Of a DNA stretch of 64,000 nt, positions 33,142 through 46,254 are shown piece by piece. Position numbers and translations under genes: made by a program. Location: assembly GCA_038501625.1 (NCBI GenBank), contig JAZAYU010000009.1, positions 2,418,001 to 2,482,000 of the forward strand, written 5' to 3'. This stretch comes from Corbicula japonica (taxonomy: Eukaryota; Mollusca; Bivalvia; Venerida; Cyrenidae). Position 1 is the stretch's first letter. Each line of letters opens with the position of its first letter. The notes beneath the pieces were generated by a model. That model was not told the DNA's origin and searched no databases. It was given only the letters and a program-made list of their open reading frames with translations.

Positions 33142-36100
33142 ATGGCCGAACGAATAACCACGAAAAAGCGCGTTCGAGGTAAAAACTATTCCATTAGTGA
33201 AAATCAGATAATCAAAGAGTGCATAAAAGATAATTTGCATATATTAGAGGCCAAGCACTGCAATGGTACTTCTTAAATTACTAAGAACATGCAGGACAGA
33301 ATTTGGGAGGACATTTGTTCCAAAGTAAATGCGGTGGGGGTCACACAGAGGACTGTGACAGAGCTTAAAGAGAAGTGGAATAACATGAAAAAGGCCGCCA
33401 ATAGTGACGTTGCCAGACAGAAAAAACACATGAATGGGACTGGCGGCGGTCCACCCGCTCCAAGCTGCGGAATACTTGGGGATATTGCTGACATGTACCG
33501 GGAGTCTCCGGCCTTTCATGGAATTTCGCTGGACTCGGAAACCATCGTTTTGTCAATACCCGGTATGTTAATTTTGTGGCTGTTCTATATCTACTTCGCT
33601 CTTATGAATTATAATTATAAATACTCGCCTGAATTATTCGCACAGGCGAGTATAAACAAATGACAGCGCACTGTGTACTGTGTACAGGGCCCTATGGAAA
33701 CGCCAATGAAAACAAAGTAAAGTAAGAGTAGTCCAACCTTCGTTAACGGGGCTCTCAAAGGGGAATTTTGTTCAAAGGTGATTTGCATCATGATCAACTG
33801 TCAACAGGAAAACATTAATATAATGATGTTTAAAAAAAAGTTACCAGTTAATTAATTTTAACGTAAATTAATCAAATAGGTATTATTTTTATTGTAACAA
33901 CCGTATAATATTGTATAATAGTCATGTTTCCGAATAACCGGGTATGAAGATCCGTCATTTTATGTTTGCTAGGTCACCGTATGTGTTGGCTAATTACTTG
34001 TAAATAGTCCAGCGGATGTTCCTACTCAGACAATGGCTGACACTAAATAGTCCCAATTTTTTTGCCTTTAAATAGGTGTAAGACCTGTAAATAGACTTCC
34101 CTATATAAACTATAGTAAACATGACATGTTTCACAAGGCTGGCAATCATAGCTGGTACCATTTTAATAAGGGCTAACTTACATGCTTTTAAAGCTAATTG
34201 TTTCTACTCTCCATTTCCAGCAAGAAAAGTAGGGGTCATGTATCAATTAACCGAGATTTGACACCTTGAAACCGGTAGTCTGTTTTTTTCACTTCTGTGT
34301 GAACTTCAAAACTGTTTTACATATGCCGTCCTAAAACCAGGGCCTTTTTTCATATACTGCATTTCCAAACATAAATTTGCTATCAGTGTGTCAGTAAAAG
34401 CATCTCATTTACTTATCATGTTCCTTTCAGGCCATACTAGCCATTTAATGCCCCCAAAAGGCAAAAAAATTGGGACTATTTAGTGTCAGCCATTGTCTGA
34501 CTAGCCCGAGTAGGAACATCCACTGGACTATTTACAAGTAATTAGCCTTAAGCTTTTGATCCTCCTGACATTGGCCATTAATTGCAGGATATGATGTGTT
34601 GTTAAACTAGATAACAGATACATCTGGACAGGTAAAATTCTCAAATATATGCATGAATCGTCTGTATTGATTGTAATGACAATTACTGTAACAGAAAACA
34701 ACTTGTACCTCCCCACCCACTTGAGACAAAGCTGTTTTTGTAAGGTGGTGTTACATTTTGTTTCGATGTTTGGGAATGTAGAAATATTTTATACCCATTC
34801 AATGTGGTTGAATGTTTCGTACAATGATGCATGATGCACGCATAGTGGTCCATTTAGTTTGTCCATGAGTAGTCTCAATAATTCGACTGCAAGCACAGAC
34901 CCATTATCATGCTGACTTTTTACAGATGTCTGTCCTTTACGTCTCAACCAAAATAGACCAAAACTGTGGTGGAAATCGGCGAGGGTTAAGATTTTTAAGA
35001 ACCCGAGTTTTACTGTTTTTTTTTCCTTCAAATCTGTACACAAGCATGTTCACTTATTGTTTTAAAACACATCTGCGATCAAAATAAATACTAAAATATT
35101 ATATTTTGTGAAAAATTTCTGTTAAACCCATTACCGTTTAATCGCCGTCTCAGGTTTACATCGCCATGCGGGGCGGAGCTTCGATCCAACACGCTAACCA
35201 ATGAAATTAAGATCTTTCTTCAAAACAATTATGTACAGTAAAGGAGGGTGTACGCGGTAAATATATTCGAAACGTGAAATTTATGTATGATTTCTTGCGT
35301 GTTAATTAAGCAGAAAGAAGAAGTTGCAACTGATTTATAGTTTCATTTACGTTATATTAACGATTTAGTTCTAAACCGGCATTCTGGTTACAAAATATAG
35401 CTTTAATAAAGAAAGAAATAATCTGACAGGGGTGGAGATGGTAGGCTGTGATCGGTGTTTTTCTTGTGCATTATGATGATATGAACAAGCCTGTATTTTC
35501 GTTTATCAACAATAAAAACTACAACAAACTCAGAGCATTTTTAATAAAGTATATACAACAGTGATCAAAACTTTCAAGACTGTAATTCGTCGTACAGTTT
35601 TATTTCTTTACTCTGACCAATTTGACTCTATAACTGCAAGTATTTACATGACAACATTTACAGCGCAACCCGTTTCGCCTTGTCCAACCTTTTTGACAAC
35701 TTCTTAATTCTAATTGAAAAATTTGTGTAGTTTATTTTTGTCACTGACGAAACTTTAGGAAACGATTTGTGGTATCTTCCGCTAATATTTCTAGTCAGCT
35801 TTTCGTCTTTCAATAGAGTTGCGAAAAACTTCAGGTCTTCAAGCCTGTCATTATGTAACTGTTGCACAAGTTGTGCAGCTGTTTGTGTTTGTACTGGGAA
35901 AATGGACGCTAGAGATCGCTTATTGTTTAAAAAAAAAACGCTGAAACTATAGAACTTTATTACAAAAAACATCAGCTCTGACAAGATATTATGTGCAACA
36001 GTCGACAGAGTCATAACATGTGATACTTGTACATGTACTTGTTTAATGTTGTTTAATATCAATAATGTGCAGTGCCGGTAAATACATGTTCAAGTAAACG

Positions 36101-38625
36101 CTAAAAAATCTTTTGTATTAAAGGTTTATACGTTATTAGTGAGTTCCTTTTTTCTCATATTTTTGAAAAAACAAATCATAGTGTTTTTTGCCGGAAAGAA
36201 AATAAAGTATTTTGTAATTGACAAGAATTGATCAATCTTGACTAAAATGTGTAAAACGGCGTTTAACGCTTACGCGCAGTACAGGTTATCATATAGTAGC
36301 GTCTAGTTTACATCAGCTGTCGATATCCAATATGGTAGAGCTAGGTAGATTTTACCGTGTTAAATCAGTTTGAAAGTTTAACTGCCGATGTGAACGATTG
36401 CGTGAATGGATTTTCTTTATAGATGTCTCATCTGATGCAGAAAATTACAAGCTTTCTGTACATGTAAAAATTATGCAGGTAAAACCCAATTTTTTAGCCA
36501 TAAATCGTGCCCAACGGATTTCGTTGGGCATTACATACGCAAAGAAGACAACTTTTCCACCACAGTTTTGGTCTATTTTGGTTTGTACTCTGAAGGGGGA
36601 TATTGACCCAGCAAAAAAATAGCACAATATCCACCTTTTAGAGTACAATTATTTGGACTAGTCCATGAGTGTTTCATCATGGATGTTTAGCAACCAAAAG
36701 AAATAAGTGTTACTTTAAAATTGACAGAAGTTGGAAAAGCCCAAATAACTTATATGTTGTGAATGTGACGAAGGAGAGGGTAGTTTATAAAAAATAACCA
36801 TTTACTTCATAGACTTATCTCATGACTGAACAGTGTAGGAAGCGATCTTATCTGGATCTAGGCCTACACTGTTTGATTTTAGATTCATGAATGCCAGACG
36901 TTGAGACCCCAAGACACTTTGACCCCAAGATCTTTCAACCCTAAACCCATGTTTGCCCACACATTTTGACCCCTTAGACTTTTATTATTTTATTATCAGC
37001 CACAGGAATTCAGCTTAAGCCTGATTATTTGGCGATAGAACGTTTTCTCTTGAACATATTTTTTTCCAGATTAAAAAATCCATTTTGGACATATTTTGGC
37101 ATAAACATGCTCCATTCGGGCGTATGTCTAGCAGATTTTGAAGAAAACAAATTTTCACAAGGTGCAATAAAAAAAAACACAACAAACCTAGCAAGATTTT
37201 GTTTCAATAACTTTTTTGTTAGGACAACTAGGAAGCTTAAATAAAAAACCCAGTCAAGTGTTAATATCGTAGATCTGAATGTGATATCTCATATGTCTTT
37301 AAAGGACATATTTGAATATAATGTGCTACCATGTGTAATTATCTACGCAAGTTTAAATATTTCATGATTTTATCCGCCATATTGGAATACAGCCATGTCA
37401 GTGCAGTTTGAAATAAAACAGTCTATGTTAAGTACTCACAGACTTTGTAATCACTACTCTTATTTTTATAATAAAACAAAACTGTTTTCTTCAGATACAC
37501 AGAGTGTACAGAATGATCAAGAAGGTGGGGAACTTGTTGCCCAGTTTGTGGATGCTTCTGGGGATCATGAGAGCAATACAGGTATAAAAGTAACAGTTAA
37601 CAGGCTATTTCAGTTTAAACACAACTATTGCATGGGTATAATTTTCACAACATTTGCAAACTTCCATAATATTTTTTCGAGTGTTAAATATCATGTCCAT
37701 CCTTATGATAGCTGTTGCATAAATCTGTATCAAAATTCAAAGAACACAATATTTCTGCTTTTGTCTCGATGCATTTTAAGCTTTGCTACTTACTTTGAGA
37801 AGCTTTTTTTCAGCTTTTATTTATTGTTAATCACACTGACAATAGTTTAAGACTTTAAGCATAATCATGGGGTTTAGTTCTTTAAAGATAAAACAGTAAT
37901 GGAACACAAAACATCTACAGAAGTTTTTGAAACTTTATTTCATGTTTGTAATATAAAACATTGCAAATATGAGTTTTAATATTTCATTAATAACGAAATT
38001 GAATATGATGAAAATAACAAGGTGACTGGATTAAAAAATACTAGTTGTAAATACTTAAAAAATCCACTAACAAAAGTGTTTGCTTAATTTTTTAGTAGAG
38101 ACAAGTTACAGTCCAACATTACCTGCTGATCTGGTAGATTTGACAAATGGAGCTGGGGTCAGCAGCGGAGTGTCTAACATAAGCAGAAAAAATGGGTAAG
38201 TAAGTTTTAATTTATTAACAAATGAATTATAATTTTAACATGACCACCAAAAATTTTCATAGTTAATGCATTTAAGTGACAGTGGATATATGCACAGGAT
38301 TATAGATACAGATGTGTTAAACCTTGAAATTTGCTTTGAAATGTGAATGTAAAAAGGCTGTACATGTAATTAGATTTTTTTATTAACAATTTACCTTTGC
38401 CATAACAAACTTAGTCTCATGAATTTATACAATTTTTTATAAGATCTGTTTATCTACTTTTTGAAGGGAAAAAAAGTCATTGAAAGATCTGCAGATGGAA
38501 TTTTACAACATCGCAGGGCCAATCTGATGTTGAAGAAGTAGGATGTGTACAACATACAGAAAGAAACTCTGACCAAAGTTAATTGTTTGTTGGACAAGTT
38601 AATTGAAAAAATTAATCATGAATAA
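33142..38625 (+). pseudogene. Myb/SANT-like DNA-binding protein of the Harbinger element, four exons, broken
   Basis: Exons are 33142-33562, 37495-37581, 38096-38195 and 38467-38625. Junctions are GTATGT/TTCTTCAG, GTATAA/TTTTTTAG and GTAAGT/TTTTGAAG, in phases 1, 1 and 2, all consistent. Exon 1 has a Myb/SANT-like fold (MQDRIWEDICSKVNA, then TELKEKWNNMKK). The last exon is a lysine- and leucine-rich coiled coil (LQMEFYN, TLTKVNCLLDKLIEK) as in NAIF1-like proteins. Damage: TAA at 33274-33276 (codon 45), a one-base loss near 38511 and a TAG shortly after. In related elements this partner binds the transposon ends and helps bring the transposase into the nucleus. Confidence 0.8.
33988..34547. 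mobile_element. MITE in the first intron of the Myb-like gene
   Basis: The left end GGCTAATTACTTGTAAATAG and right end CTATTTACAAGTAATTAGCC are inverted copies, extending about 85-95 bp inward (GACAATGGCTGACACT and its inverse). The target duplication is not clear. No coding capacity. Confidence 0.8.
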
Positions 38626-38653
38626 TCTGTTAACAAAAACCTCAACACATATC

Positions 38654-39839
38654 CATAATGGCAAGTGGTTTGTATAAAATAATTAATGTGAAATCTATGG
38701 TTAATGATTAATAACTATAGATATTTGTTCGATAACTATAGTAATTAATGATTACAACTGTTACTACCCCATAACCATAGTTATTGGTAAATACCAAATT
38801 TTCAGCCCTAAACCATTGTTATCATTGTTGGCTAGTTCTTGGTTCGAGAACTGTGGATATCGCTAAAATGTGTAGTTCACGTCTGAACAGTGGTTTCCTG
38901 GCAAGAACTAGTTCTCACTGAAAACTATGGTTAATCGGAATTTGTATGCAATAGATATGGATGTTAAGGGCTTACTACACTCCTCCCCAGCACGTTCATC
39001 GATCAAAGGAAAATTATCAATATCTTGATAATGACAAAATGCTGTTCAATGAAATTTTGCACAAATGAGGGTTTACTAATGTATCTTTATTTTGCATATG
39101 GTAAGACACGTTAGAACAGTAAAGAAAAATAGCGAGCTCTAAAAATTCCCTAAACTTCTATTTACATAAATTCACAAAAAACTAAACATCACAAAACATC
39201 ATTTTATATTTCCACTTGAGTAATAAGATACTGACATCAATTTCTTGTGTCCTCATGATTAACATATGGAAACTTTTTATGTACAGTGTGTTTTACCTTC
39301 AATTTCCTGGTCGCTTCCAGGTTGTGTAAACAGATGACAGCCATTGATTTCTCTTTTAGTAACTGAAAGTTCTTTAGAAAGTTCGCAACATTTTCTGGTC
39401 AGTATCATACACTCCTGTGGGAATTTGAAACTATGTTTTGTAGTGCTTAAGTTTCTGTGAATTTATGTAAATAGAATTATAAGGAATATTTAGGTCTAAC
39501 CTTCTTTCTTTACTTTTCTAACATGTCTTACTGTATGCAAAATAAAGATACATTAGTAACATTCATTTTTGCAAAGTATCATTGAATGACATTTTACTGT
39601 TATCAAGATTTTGATAAAAAAGTTTTATCGATGAACGTGCTGGGGAGGAGTGTAGTAGGCCCTTTACTATCTTCTATGGCCAAGAACTAATGTTTTACCG
39701 ATAACTATGATTACTGGCTGGTAACCCTTGTTAATCATCAATAACTTTGGTTGTCGAACCATTATCTAAAGTTATTTATCAATAACCATAGATTAATCAG
39801 ATTAATTATGCAAAGCCCTTGCCATAATGAAAGATTGAA
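38654..39839. mobile_element. Fold-back element with long terminal repeats
   Basis: Ends read CATAATGGCAAG and CTTGCCATAATG. Matching inverted blocks continue inward (CTATGGTTAATGATTAATAA; CTTACTACACTCCTCCCCAG; TTTATTTTGCATA), so each arm is several hundred bases. It lies just downstream of the last Myb-like exon. Confidence 0.75.
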
Positions 39840-39844
39840 TTTAT

Positions 39845-40035
39845 ATTTGATGGTTTTCATTTGGGTATGAAAAACAGTTGGCATGCTTTTTCACAGCTAC
39901 TTATGGCAAAACGTATGTGCTCGGCGACGTCACACATCAAAACATTGTGAACTTTCCAATAAATTATGAACAGTTCTACTGTAGCCACGCCTTTTAAAGT
40001 CATACGTCACACTGTTTACCATTAGAAATTATGAT
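39845..40035. mobile_element. Partial copy of the 45.4-kb element
   Basis: It contains CATTTGGGTATGAAAAACAG, then a CGACGTCACAC block and TAGCCACGCCTTTTAAA, matching 45601-45770. The ends are incomplete. Confidence 0.65.
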
Positions 40036-40675
40036 TCGTTGGGCAAAAATTTAGATCCAGATATGCGCCCTATGATTTGAGTGTACATTGGTCTCTTATG
40101 ATTCATTATGTCATTTCTGACCGTTGTATGTCTATATCAGATAGTCCATTTTTCCTGCTTATGTTAGACACTCCGGGGCTGACCACAGCTCCATTTGTCA
40201 TATCTCAATGTTTGACATCAATTTGTCTCTTGTCATCTAGTTATTGTTAGACATCAACATTCTCTAAGTAATTGTTGATAAGCATATGACAATTAAATCA
40301 AATATTTTAACCGAAAGTGTAGGTGTTAAATCATTTGAATTCTTGTTTCAATGAATTCTTCATAATTCACGTTTTTGTTTACAGTTTGAAGAGTACAAAA
40401 TTAATTTAAACAACATAGAAGTTTTTCTGGGTTTTTTTTAAAGCCCTATTATATTCATAGAGTAACGTTATTTAATCCATGTTTACAGAGATGTTTATGG
40501 AAAAATAGCTAATGTATAAGGAACTATTTTCTTTAGTGATTCACTATTTATTGTTATTGTAAGTTGCATGTTTATTGTTGAATTGATAGTTTCTAATTGA
40601 CCTAAAATGTTACCTGTGCCCATGTATCTAAAATTTAGTTAGCGTTTACCCTATGTGAAATTGCTGTTATCCGCA

Positions 40676-41275
40676 TGCAAATAATGTAGAACCAGATAAG
40701 CCGGCACATTAATGTCGTCTTATCAAGATCTACACTGTTTGCTTTTGGATTCATTTGTTTATTGTTGAGTAAGAAGCAAACACTGAAGATACTGATTAGA
40801 AGTCACAGATGTGCCTGCTGATCCGGATCTACACTGTTTGCATATACAATAAACCTGAATGTATGGAGTAAATGGTAAATAATATTAGTTAATAAAAATA
40901 TTACCTTTTACATAGCTAAATGGAATTGATCCATGTTTTTTTTAGTTTGATGTGCTTGTTGTATGTAAACTACTTATTCTATACTTTTTACCTTAAAAAC
41001 ACTTTCTGTAAATTTCTGTGTCTTGAGAAATTTATTCAGAATATACCCCTTCACTCCATATAATACTCGTTTTCAGGCATGTGTACATAGTGTAGATCCA
41101 GATGAGTTGGCAAATTTGTGCCATCTGATCTGGATCTGCACTGGTTTCATCTTGGTCAGTAAAACCTGATGAATCTAAAAGCAATCAGTGAAAATCCTAA
41201 TCAGCTGACACAAATGTGCTAGCTGATAAGGATCTACACTGTTTGTCTATGCAATATAGGTGTATCAGGATATAA
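40676..41275. repeat. Palindromic GATCTACAC dispersed repeats, two clusters
   Basis: Blocks at about 40680-40850 and 41085-41260 read GTGTAGATCCAGAT...GCCATCTGATC...GGATCTACACTG. Each is an imperfect palindrome and the blocks are spaced about 100 bp apart. The same family recurs at 41665-41800, 48660-48835, 52025-52200 and 52865-53000. Confidence 0.7.
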
Positions 41276-41664
41276 GGAGCAAAGGGTTAAAGTTGTAAAT
41301 ATCCAGTTAAAAACTCAGCTGATCTGAGCTTGAAAATATTTATGAATGTATTAATTAAAAAAATGAATGGTAATATAGTCTCTGATTCCTCTACCATCAT
41401 TTTGACCCTGGTATGTGTCAGGTTGAGACTGGTGATCATCTATTGTTTGATCTGCTTCCTCCGGCTCATTCCATAATAATGAGAGATTATATAATACAGC
41501 ACATGCAATTATTACACGGCTAACTTTCTCGGGCTTCATACGTATCTGAAAATAGAATTGAAGTCGTGCAGGGCATGCCTATATGGCTTAAGCCCGATAT
41601 CTCTTTACTGTATATATACTGTATATTTATATACATATATATAATATTATACATTTATCTCGTG

Positions 41665-41800
41665 GGTTAACAGTGTGGATCCAGATTAGCACACACACAT
41701 GTGCTGCCAGATCTGCATCTACACTTTGCTTCTTGGTCAGAAATAACAAATTGAATCTTCACAGGTGTGCCATCTGATCTGGATATACACTGTTTTCCCA
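41665..41800. repeat. GATCTACAC dispersed repeat
   Basis: It has GTGGATCCAGATTAGC...GTGCTGCCAGATCTGCATCT and a second block GCCATCTGATCTGGATATACAC. Same family as at 40676. Confidence 0.65.
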
Positions 41801-42790
41801 TGCAATAAAAGCCATAACTACAGAGTGAATGGCTATCACATACTTATATGAAAATAATGATGTCTTTTGGTGCTGCAAGATGTGAAGAGAGCTTCAAATT
41901 AACATTACATCTGTGATATTACCGTAGTTACTGTTTATAACTTTTAAGGGCTTGCTACTTTTGTCATTGCACTGTCATGTCATTGTACTTTTGCAGTTAC
42001 AAAAGAAAAAAAATCATCAAACACAAAAACTAAGCACCACAAAATAAATTAAATACCAACATGAGTAATGATAATGAAAACAAAATGTGAGCTTACTTAT
42101 AAAAGAAGTTTTAATTTCAAAGAGACAAATGAACATTTTCATTTTTATCATTTATTAATGTGACAAGAAAAATTATGGTCAAAATTTATACACTTTTACA
42201 AATATGTCACATTGTATACATTTGTTAGACAAAAATACCTCATATATTGATGTCTGTAACATATTGCTAATGTGGGCATTGAAATTGTTTTGTGTTTCTT
42301 TTTTTCTGTTGTAAATAGAACTTTACAGAATTTATATGATCTAGCAATTTGTCTACTTAACATATCTTCAAAAAACGTACATTGATATTGTTGATTGAAC
42401 TCTTTTGCCATTAGAAAGATGTTGATATTTCATTTTTATTGCTTACAGTAACAAAATGAGCAAGCCCTTAAAATGAAAGTTTACACAAGTCAGTTTGATA
42501 TTTCAATTGTTGTTACAGTCAACACCATTAAAATAATATAATTGAAACATCTTGATATTGTTTATACCTCTCCATGCAACACATGGAACTTCCTTTTCCA
42601 AACACCAAATACTCGCTCAATAATATTTCGAGAAGATGTGTGAGCTCTGTTATATCTTTCCTCTCTCTCATTGGTTGGATTGATGTATGGTGTAAGCAAA
42701 AAGGGTCGTCATTGATAGCCACTGTCGCCTAATAAAACCCCTTTGTCCAAATCTATATAAGAGATTAAACGTGTTCAATAAGGTTTTTAT

Positions 42791-42920
42791 TTAAGGATTG
42801 AATCAACATTTTATGGTTTCCATTTGGGTATGGAAAACAGTTGGGTTGTTTAAAGTGTGTGAAGCCCGAATGGCAACCCAACTGTTTTCCATACCCAAAT
42901 GAAAACCATCAAATATTATT
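42791..42920. mobile_element. Short hairpin MITE
   Basis: TTAAGGATTGAATCAACATT opens an arm that includes TCCATTTGGGTATGGAAAAC; the inverse, GTTTTCCATACCCAAATG, follows after GTGTGAAGCCCG. It is an internally deleted relative of the 45363-45816 element. Confidence 0.75.
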
Positions 42921-44814
42921 GGTACACAAGTTTAAATCACAGTTTAAAGGTATTAGCAAACAATTCAAATCGGATTGGTATGTGTCTAAAGGAGGAATTC
43001 AGTAATTGCCTCCCTCTGTCAGTCCCCTAAGTTTGGTTTCCTACTGATAACTGAAGAAATACAATCACCAATTTTTAATAAGAGGTTTTACATGATGTTA
43101 CTTGTCTGTCATGTGACTGCTATCATTAATGCACTAAACATATATCTTACCTTACAAGTAGCTTAGCCAGATATGCCATAAAGTGATGGAACATTTGAAT
43201 ATTGATATATTAATATTAAAGAAATCCTTTTGAATTGAAGGTAATAAGTTTTTAAGGGAATATAGGATAATATCTCGGTGATTTGTCTCCAAATACTGAC
43301 ACAGATTTGAGACTCTGAAAATATGGCTGTCATGACAACTTCCAGGCCAAGCTCAATTAATACTTGTGAATCTCCCTGGAAATTTAAAATGTTATGAATT
43401 AGAATTTTAACTGGTCTGTACACTTTTCAGTATAAAAATGTTTTTTTTGTATATTGTTCATGTGTTTTACATTACGGTTCATATATAAAAATTATTATCC
43501 CTATGTGGAAAAACATTTGAACATGTGACCTTATATAGTCAATGTGATTAGAGAAGTACCTCTGATATACAGATATCGGCTATATACTATGTGAAATACA
43601 CAAATTACACCATATAAATGTATTCTTAATACTTTAAGCATAATTAGCTATATGAATTAAACCATTCCTGACGGTTTCCAACAAGCATTTGAAACCACCC
43701 TAAGTGTACCAGTAATATACAGATTTGGCGATCCATATAGCGATTTTATTAACACCTTTAAGCGCCTCTGAACTCTGGGGTTTATTTATAGCTCAAATCA
43801 GGTCAACTGTCACGGATGTGCGTTCCGAAATATACCGAGGGACGTTAGTCAATGTATTGTATATTTAAGAAATTATCTTAGCCGAATGGAACATATCTAA
43901 GCAAGAAAAATATTCTGCTGGCAACAAAATAGTTTAACTGTTAGTTTACGCAACACTAATGTTACTTGTGTTGACATTATATACCAGGGTATATCAAGCA
44001 AGGTCCAGAATATAAGTGGCTAGGATTGTTTCTCGTATTAGAACTACATTCACGTATTAGTCACCGAGAAACATTGAAGATAAACAATGGTGAAATGATT
44101 TGGGCTGTGTTTCATTTTATGTGTTTTGATAATGATTTATAAATAAAAATTAATCGGCATTTTTTTTAAGTTTCTCGGAGAATATCGAACGAACTCGGTA
44201 AATTACTGTGTACACTATTCTTATCAGTGAATATTAATTAGTAGCAAGGGGACGCTATTCATCCTTAGAAACACAAGTAAACAAACCGAGATGATCACAT
44301 GTGGCTTGCACATTTATGGAGTGGTATCGTTTGCGGTTTACATAGGCGACTTCCTCCGCTTTTGGTGGGGAAATAATGCGGATGTGGGTGCCATCAATAC
44401 ACCCAATCACCGCCGGAAAACGACGTTTCCACATTTCTATCCTCGTCACTGGTAGGAAACTTGATAAAATCGTCCTTGAGTGCAAAAAGTGCATCCGTTA
44501 CACGAGTGATTGCTCGGGAGACGGTGGCAATGTCAACACCAAAGGTGTCTCCTTTAACTTGGAGGAAACTTCCCGACGCATAAAAGCGAAGCGCAATCAT
44601 TATTTGCTGCCTTGGTGTCAAAGGTTCGTTTCAGTTTGTCGGTCTTGTCAGGCGGTCACCAATCAGTCCCTCTAGTCTGTCCAAGTTAGCCGAGCCAAAT
44701 CTGTACCGTTTTCTTAATTCGTCGTCAAAATCGTCAAGTTGTCGATGGATTCTGCGAAATTGTCGAGGTCGTCGAGCGTTCTGTCCAACCAAGGCAGCCA
44801 TGATGGAATCTGGT

Positions 44815-44979
44815 TAAATGTTTAACCCTCTTGACAGACTATGGTTAAATTTAACCAAAATCTAAGGTTGGTTAAATTTAACCAGATTTTTATACAATTA
44901 CTAACCAAACTTTTAACCCGATTTTGTTGATAACCAAATATTTAACCGTGCGGTTAAACTTAACCAGTGTTTATACAAT
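44815..44979 (-). repeat. Right terminal repeat region of the Harbinger element
   Basis: Read inward from the right it opens ATTGTATAAACACTGGTTAA and repeats ATTGTATAAAAATCTGG about 85 bp inside. GGTTAAATTTAACC blocks mirror those of the left end. Confidence 0.8.
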
Positions 44980-45027
44980 TGGGTGCAGGTCGATAAATCA
45001 CCATATCGACCTCACTGAAATGCAATA

Positions 45028-45850
45028 ATTGTATAATATAAGTAAATACAATTTTCAAAAAAATGAAATCGTTAACATAGTGTGCAATTAACAAGAATGT
45101 AGGTAAATACTCGTATAGTAGATTACAAAATAAAATTAAGCATTAACTGATTAATTAATCATGTACTGAGCATTTCATTTAATAAGCATCGGTTAAAGTA
45201 AAACAAAAATTAAAATCGATTTTCAACTGTTTCATCAAATTTCAAAATCATATCATCACGTGACTGAACACATGGATTTATTACAGAAAAAGTATAAGAA
45301 ATTAAGAAACATTGTGTGTCGATATTTTATGATATAAATTTCAAGATCTCCACTTTTTCTATTTAAGGATTGAATCGATAGTTGATGGTTTCCATTTTTG
45401 TTTGGTGTGTGAAGCGCGAAGGCTTCACGCGTACTTTAAACAATCCAACTGTTTTTCATACCCAAATGGAAACCATCCAATATTGATTCAATCCTTATAT
45501 TAACACTCATTAATAATCTCATTCATACAGAAATAACTAGAAGAATTCGTAATATTACGGCTTTTTCGAATGGCTGTTGGAAAAGCTACGTTGACGCCAA
45601 AGTGAAGACGGCACGCTTTTTCGCAGCAACTTGTGGCAAAACGTGCGTGCAAGGCGACGTCACACGTCAAAACATCGTGCAACGTCCAATAACTTGTGAA
45701 CGGCTCTACTTTAGCCACGCCTTTTAAATAATACGTCACACTGTTTACCATCAGAACTTATGCTTCGTTAGATGATAAGACTTCATCGTAGAGGATGAAG
45801 TTGAAGTGTAAATATATACAATTAAATGTTATAGTTACGTTTAAGGGGGC
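45028..45850. repeat. Segmental repeat, right copy, part 2
   Basis: Collinear with about 1840-2220 up to CTCCACTTTTTCTAT, then interrupted by a 450-bp insertion (45363-45816), then resuming at AATGTTATAGTTACG. With 22870-23781 it completes the right-hand copy. Confidence 0.85.
45363..45816. mobile_element. Non-autonomous insertion with empty site at about 2180
   Basis: It begins TTAAGGATTGAATCGATAG, contains an inverted pair around GAAGCGCGAAGGCTTC, and continues through a CGACGTCACACG block to GATGAAGTTGAAGTG. The left copy of the duplicated segment lacks it, so both junctions are visible. Partial relatives lie at 39845 and 42791. Confidence 0.7.
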
Positions 45851-46250
45851 TGGATTGTTTCCATTTTTCGGTAGTGTAACCATGGTTACAGTAGGTCGTA
45901 AAACTATTTAGATTCAAAATAAACTTCTTTAATCACACTGACCATCGAAAATATTTAAAGAGAGATCTATGTTAATTGTAAAATGTTCAATATTCACTAA
46001 TGTTTGCTCTTTTTTGTTTTTAAATTTTACGACTGTTCGTACAGCAACGTCTCTGATCAACATTAGTGAAACGCATGTTTTTTTACACATACGAACTCAA
46101 TATAAATGCAAGCGTCTTATCTAACACTGATGTTAGTGCCTATAAATTTACGAAAGAAAAATTATCCTCGAACTTTATATTTAAAGAATGTCTTTATTAG
46201 TCGGCCGCAGAAGCGGCCGACTTATATTTGTGCTTACTTTGAGAATTTGA
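45851..46250. other. Unannotated stretch
   Basis: It contains a short GC-rich palindrome TCGGCCGCAGAAGCGGCCGA at about 46201 and nothing else recognisable. Confidence 0.35.
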
Positions 46251-46254
46251 TGTA

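Larger units (their letters stand above)
41351..44801 (-). pseudogene. Harbinger (HARBI1-like) DDE transposase, exons broken
   Basis: Recognisable exons on the minus strand are 44801 to about 44255, about 43352-43210, 42752-42568 and 41545-41351. The first starts MAALVGQNARRPRQF and has TPRQQIMIALRFYASG, then GCIDGTHI with the first catalytic aspartate and [12 protein letters not shown]. The second reads WPGSCHDSHIF. The third has LLGDSGY (second aspartate) and [11 protein letters not shown] (glutamate). The fourth has RMKPEKVSRVIIACAVLYN. The junction of exons 3 and 4 is clean (GAG/GTATAA, TTTTCAG, phase 0). Damage: TGA at 44633-44631, a frameshift near 44445, a stop at the end of exon 1 and a TGA in exon 3. 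The order and residues fit PIF/Harbinger closely. Confidence 0.85.
32886..44979. mobile_element. PIF/Harbinger-type transposon, about 12.1 kb, decayed
   Basis: Terminal inverted repeats start ATTGTATAAACACTGGTTAA on the left and mirror AACCAGTGTTTATACAAT on the right. Inside both ends TTGTATAAA and GGTTAA..TTAACC blocks recur. It encodes the two proteins of autonomous Harbinger elements on opposite strands, converging: a Myb/SANT-like gene at the left and a DDE transposase at the right. Both are broken. Twelve kb is long for the family and is explained by large introns with smaller elements inside (33988-34547, 38654-39839, 42791-42920). Confidence 0.85.

Noticed and set aside
35658..36062. 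134-residue minus-strand frame inside the Harbinger element, with a Gln- and Lys-rich coding-like second half
   Set aside because: It could not be joined by splice sites to the transposase exons and matches no family I recognise. The Myb-like gene is fully accounted for on the other strand.
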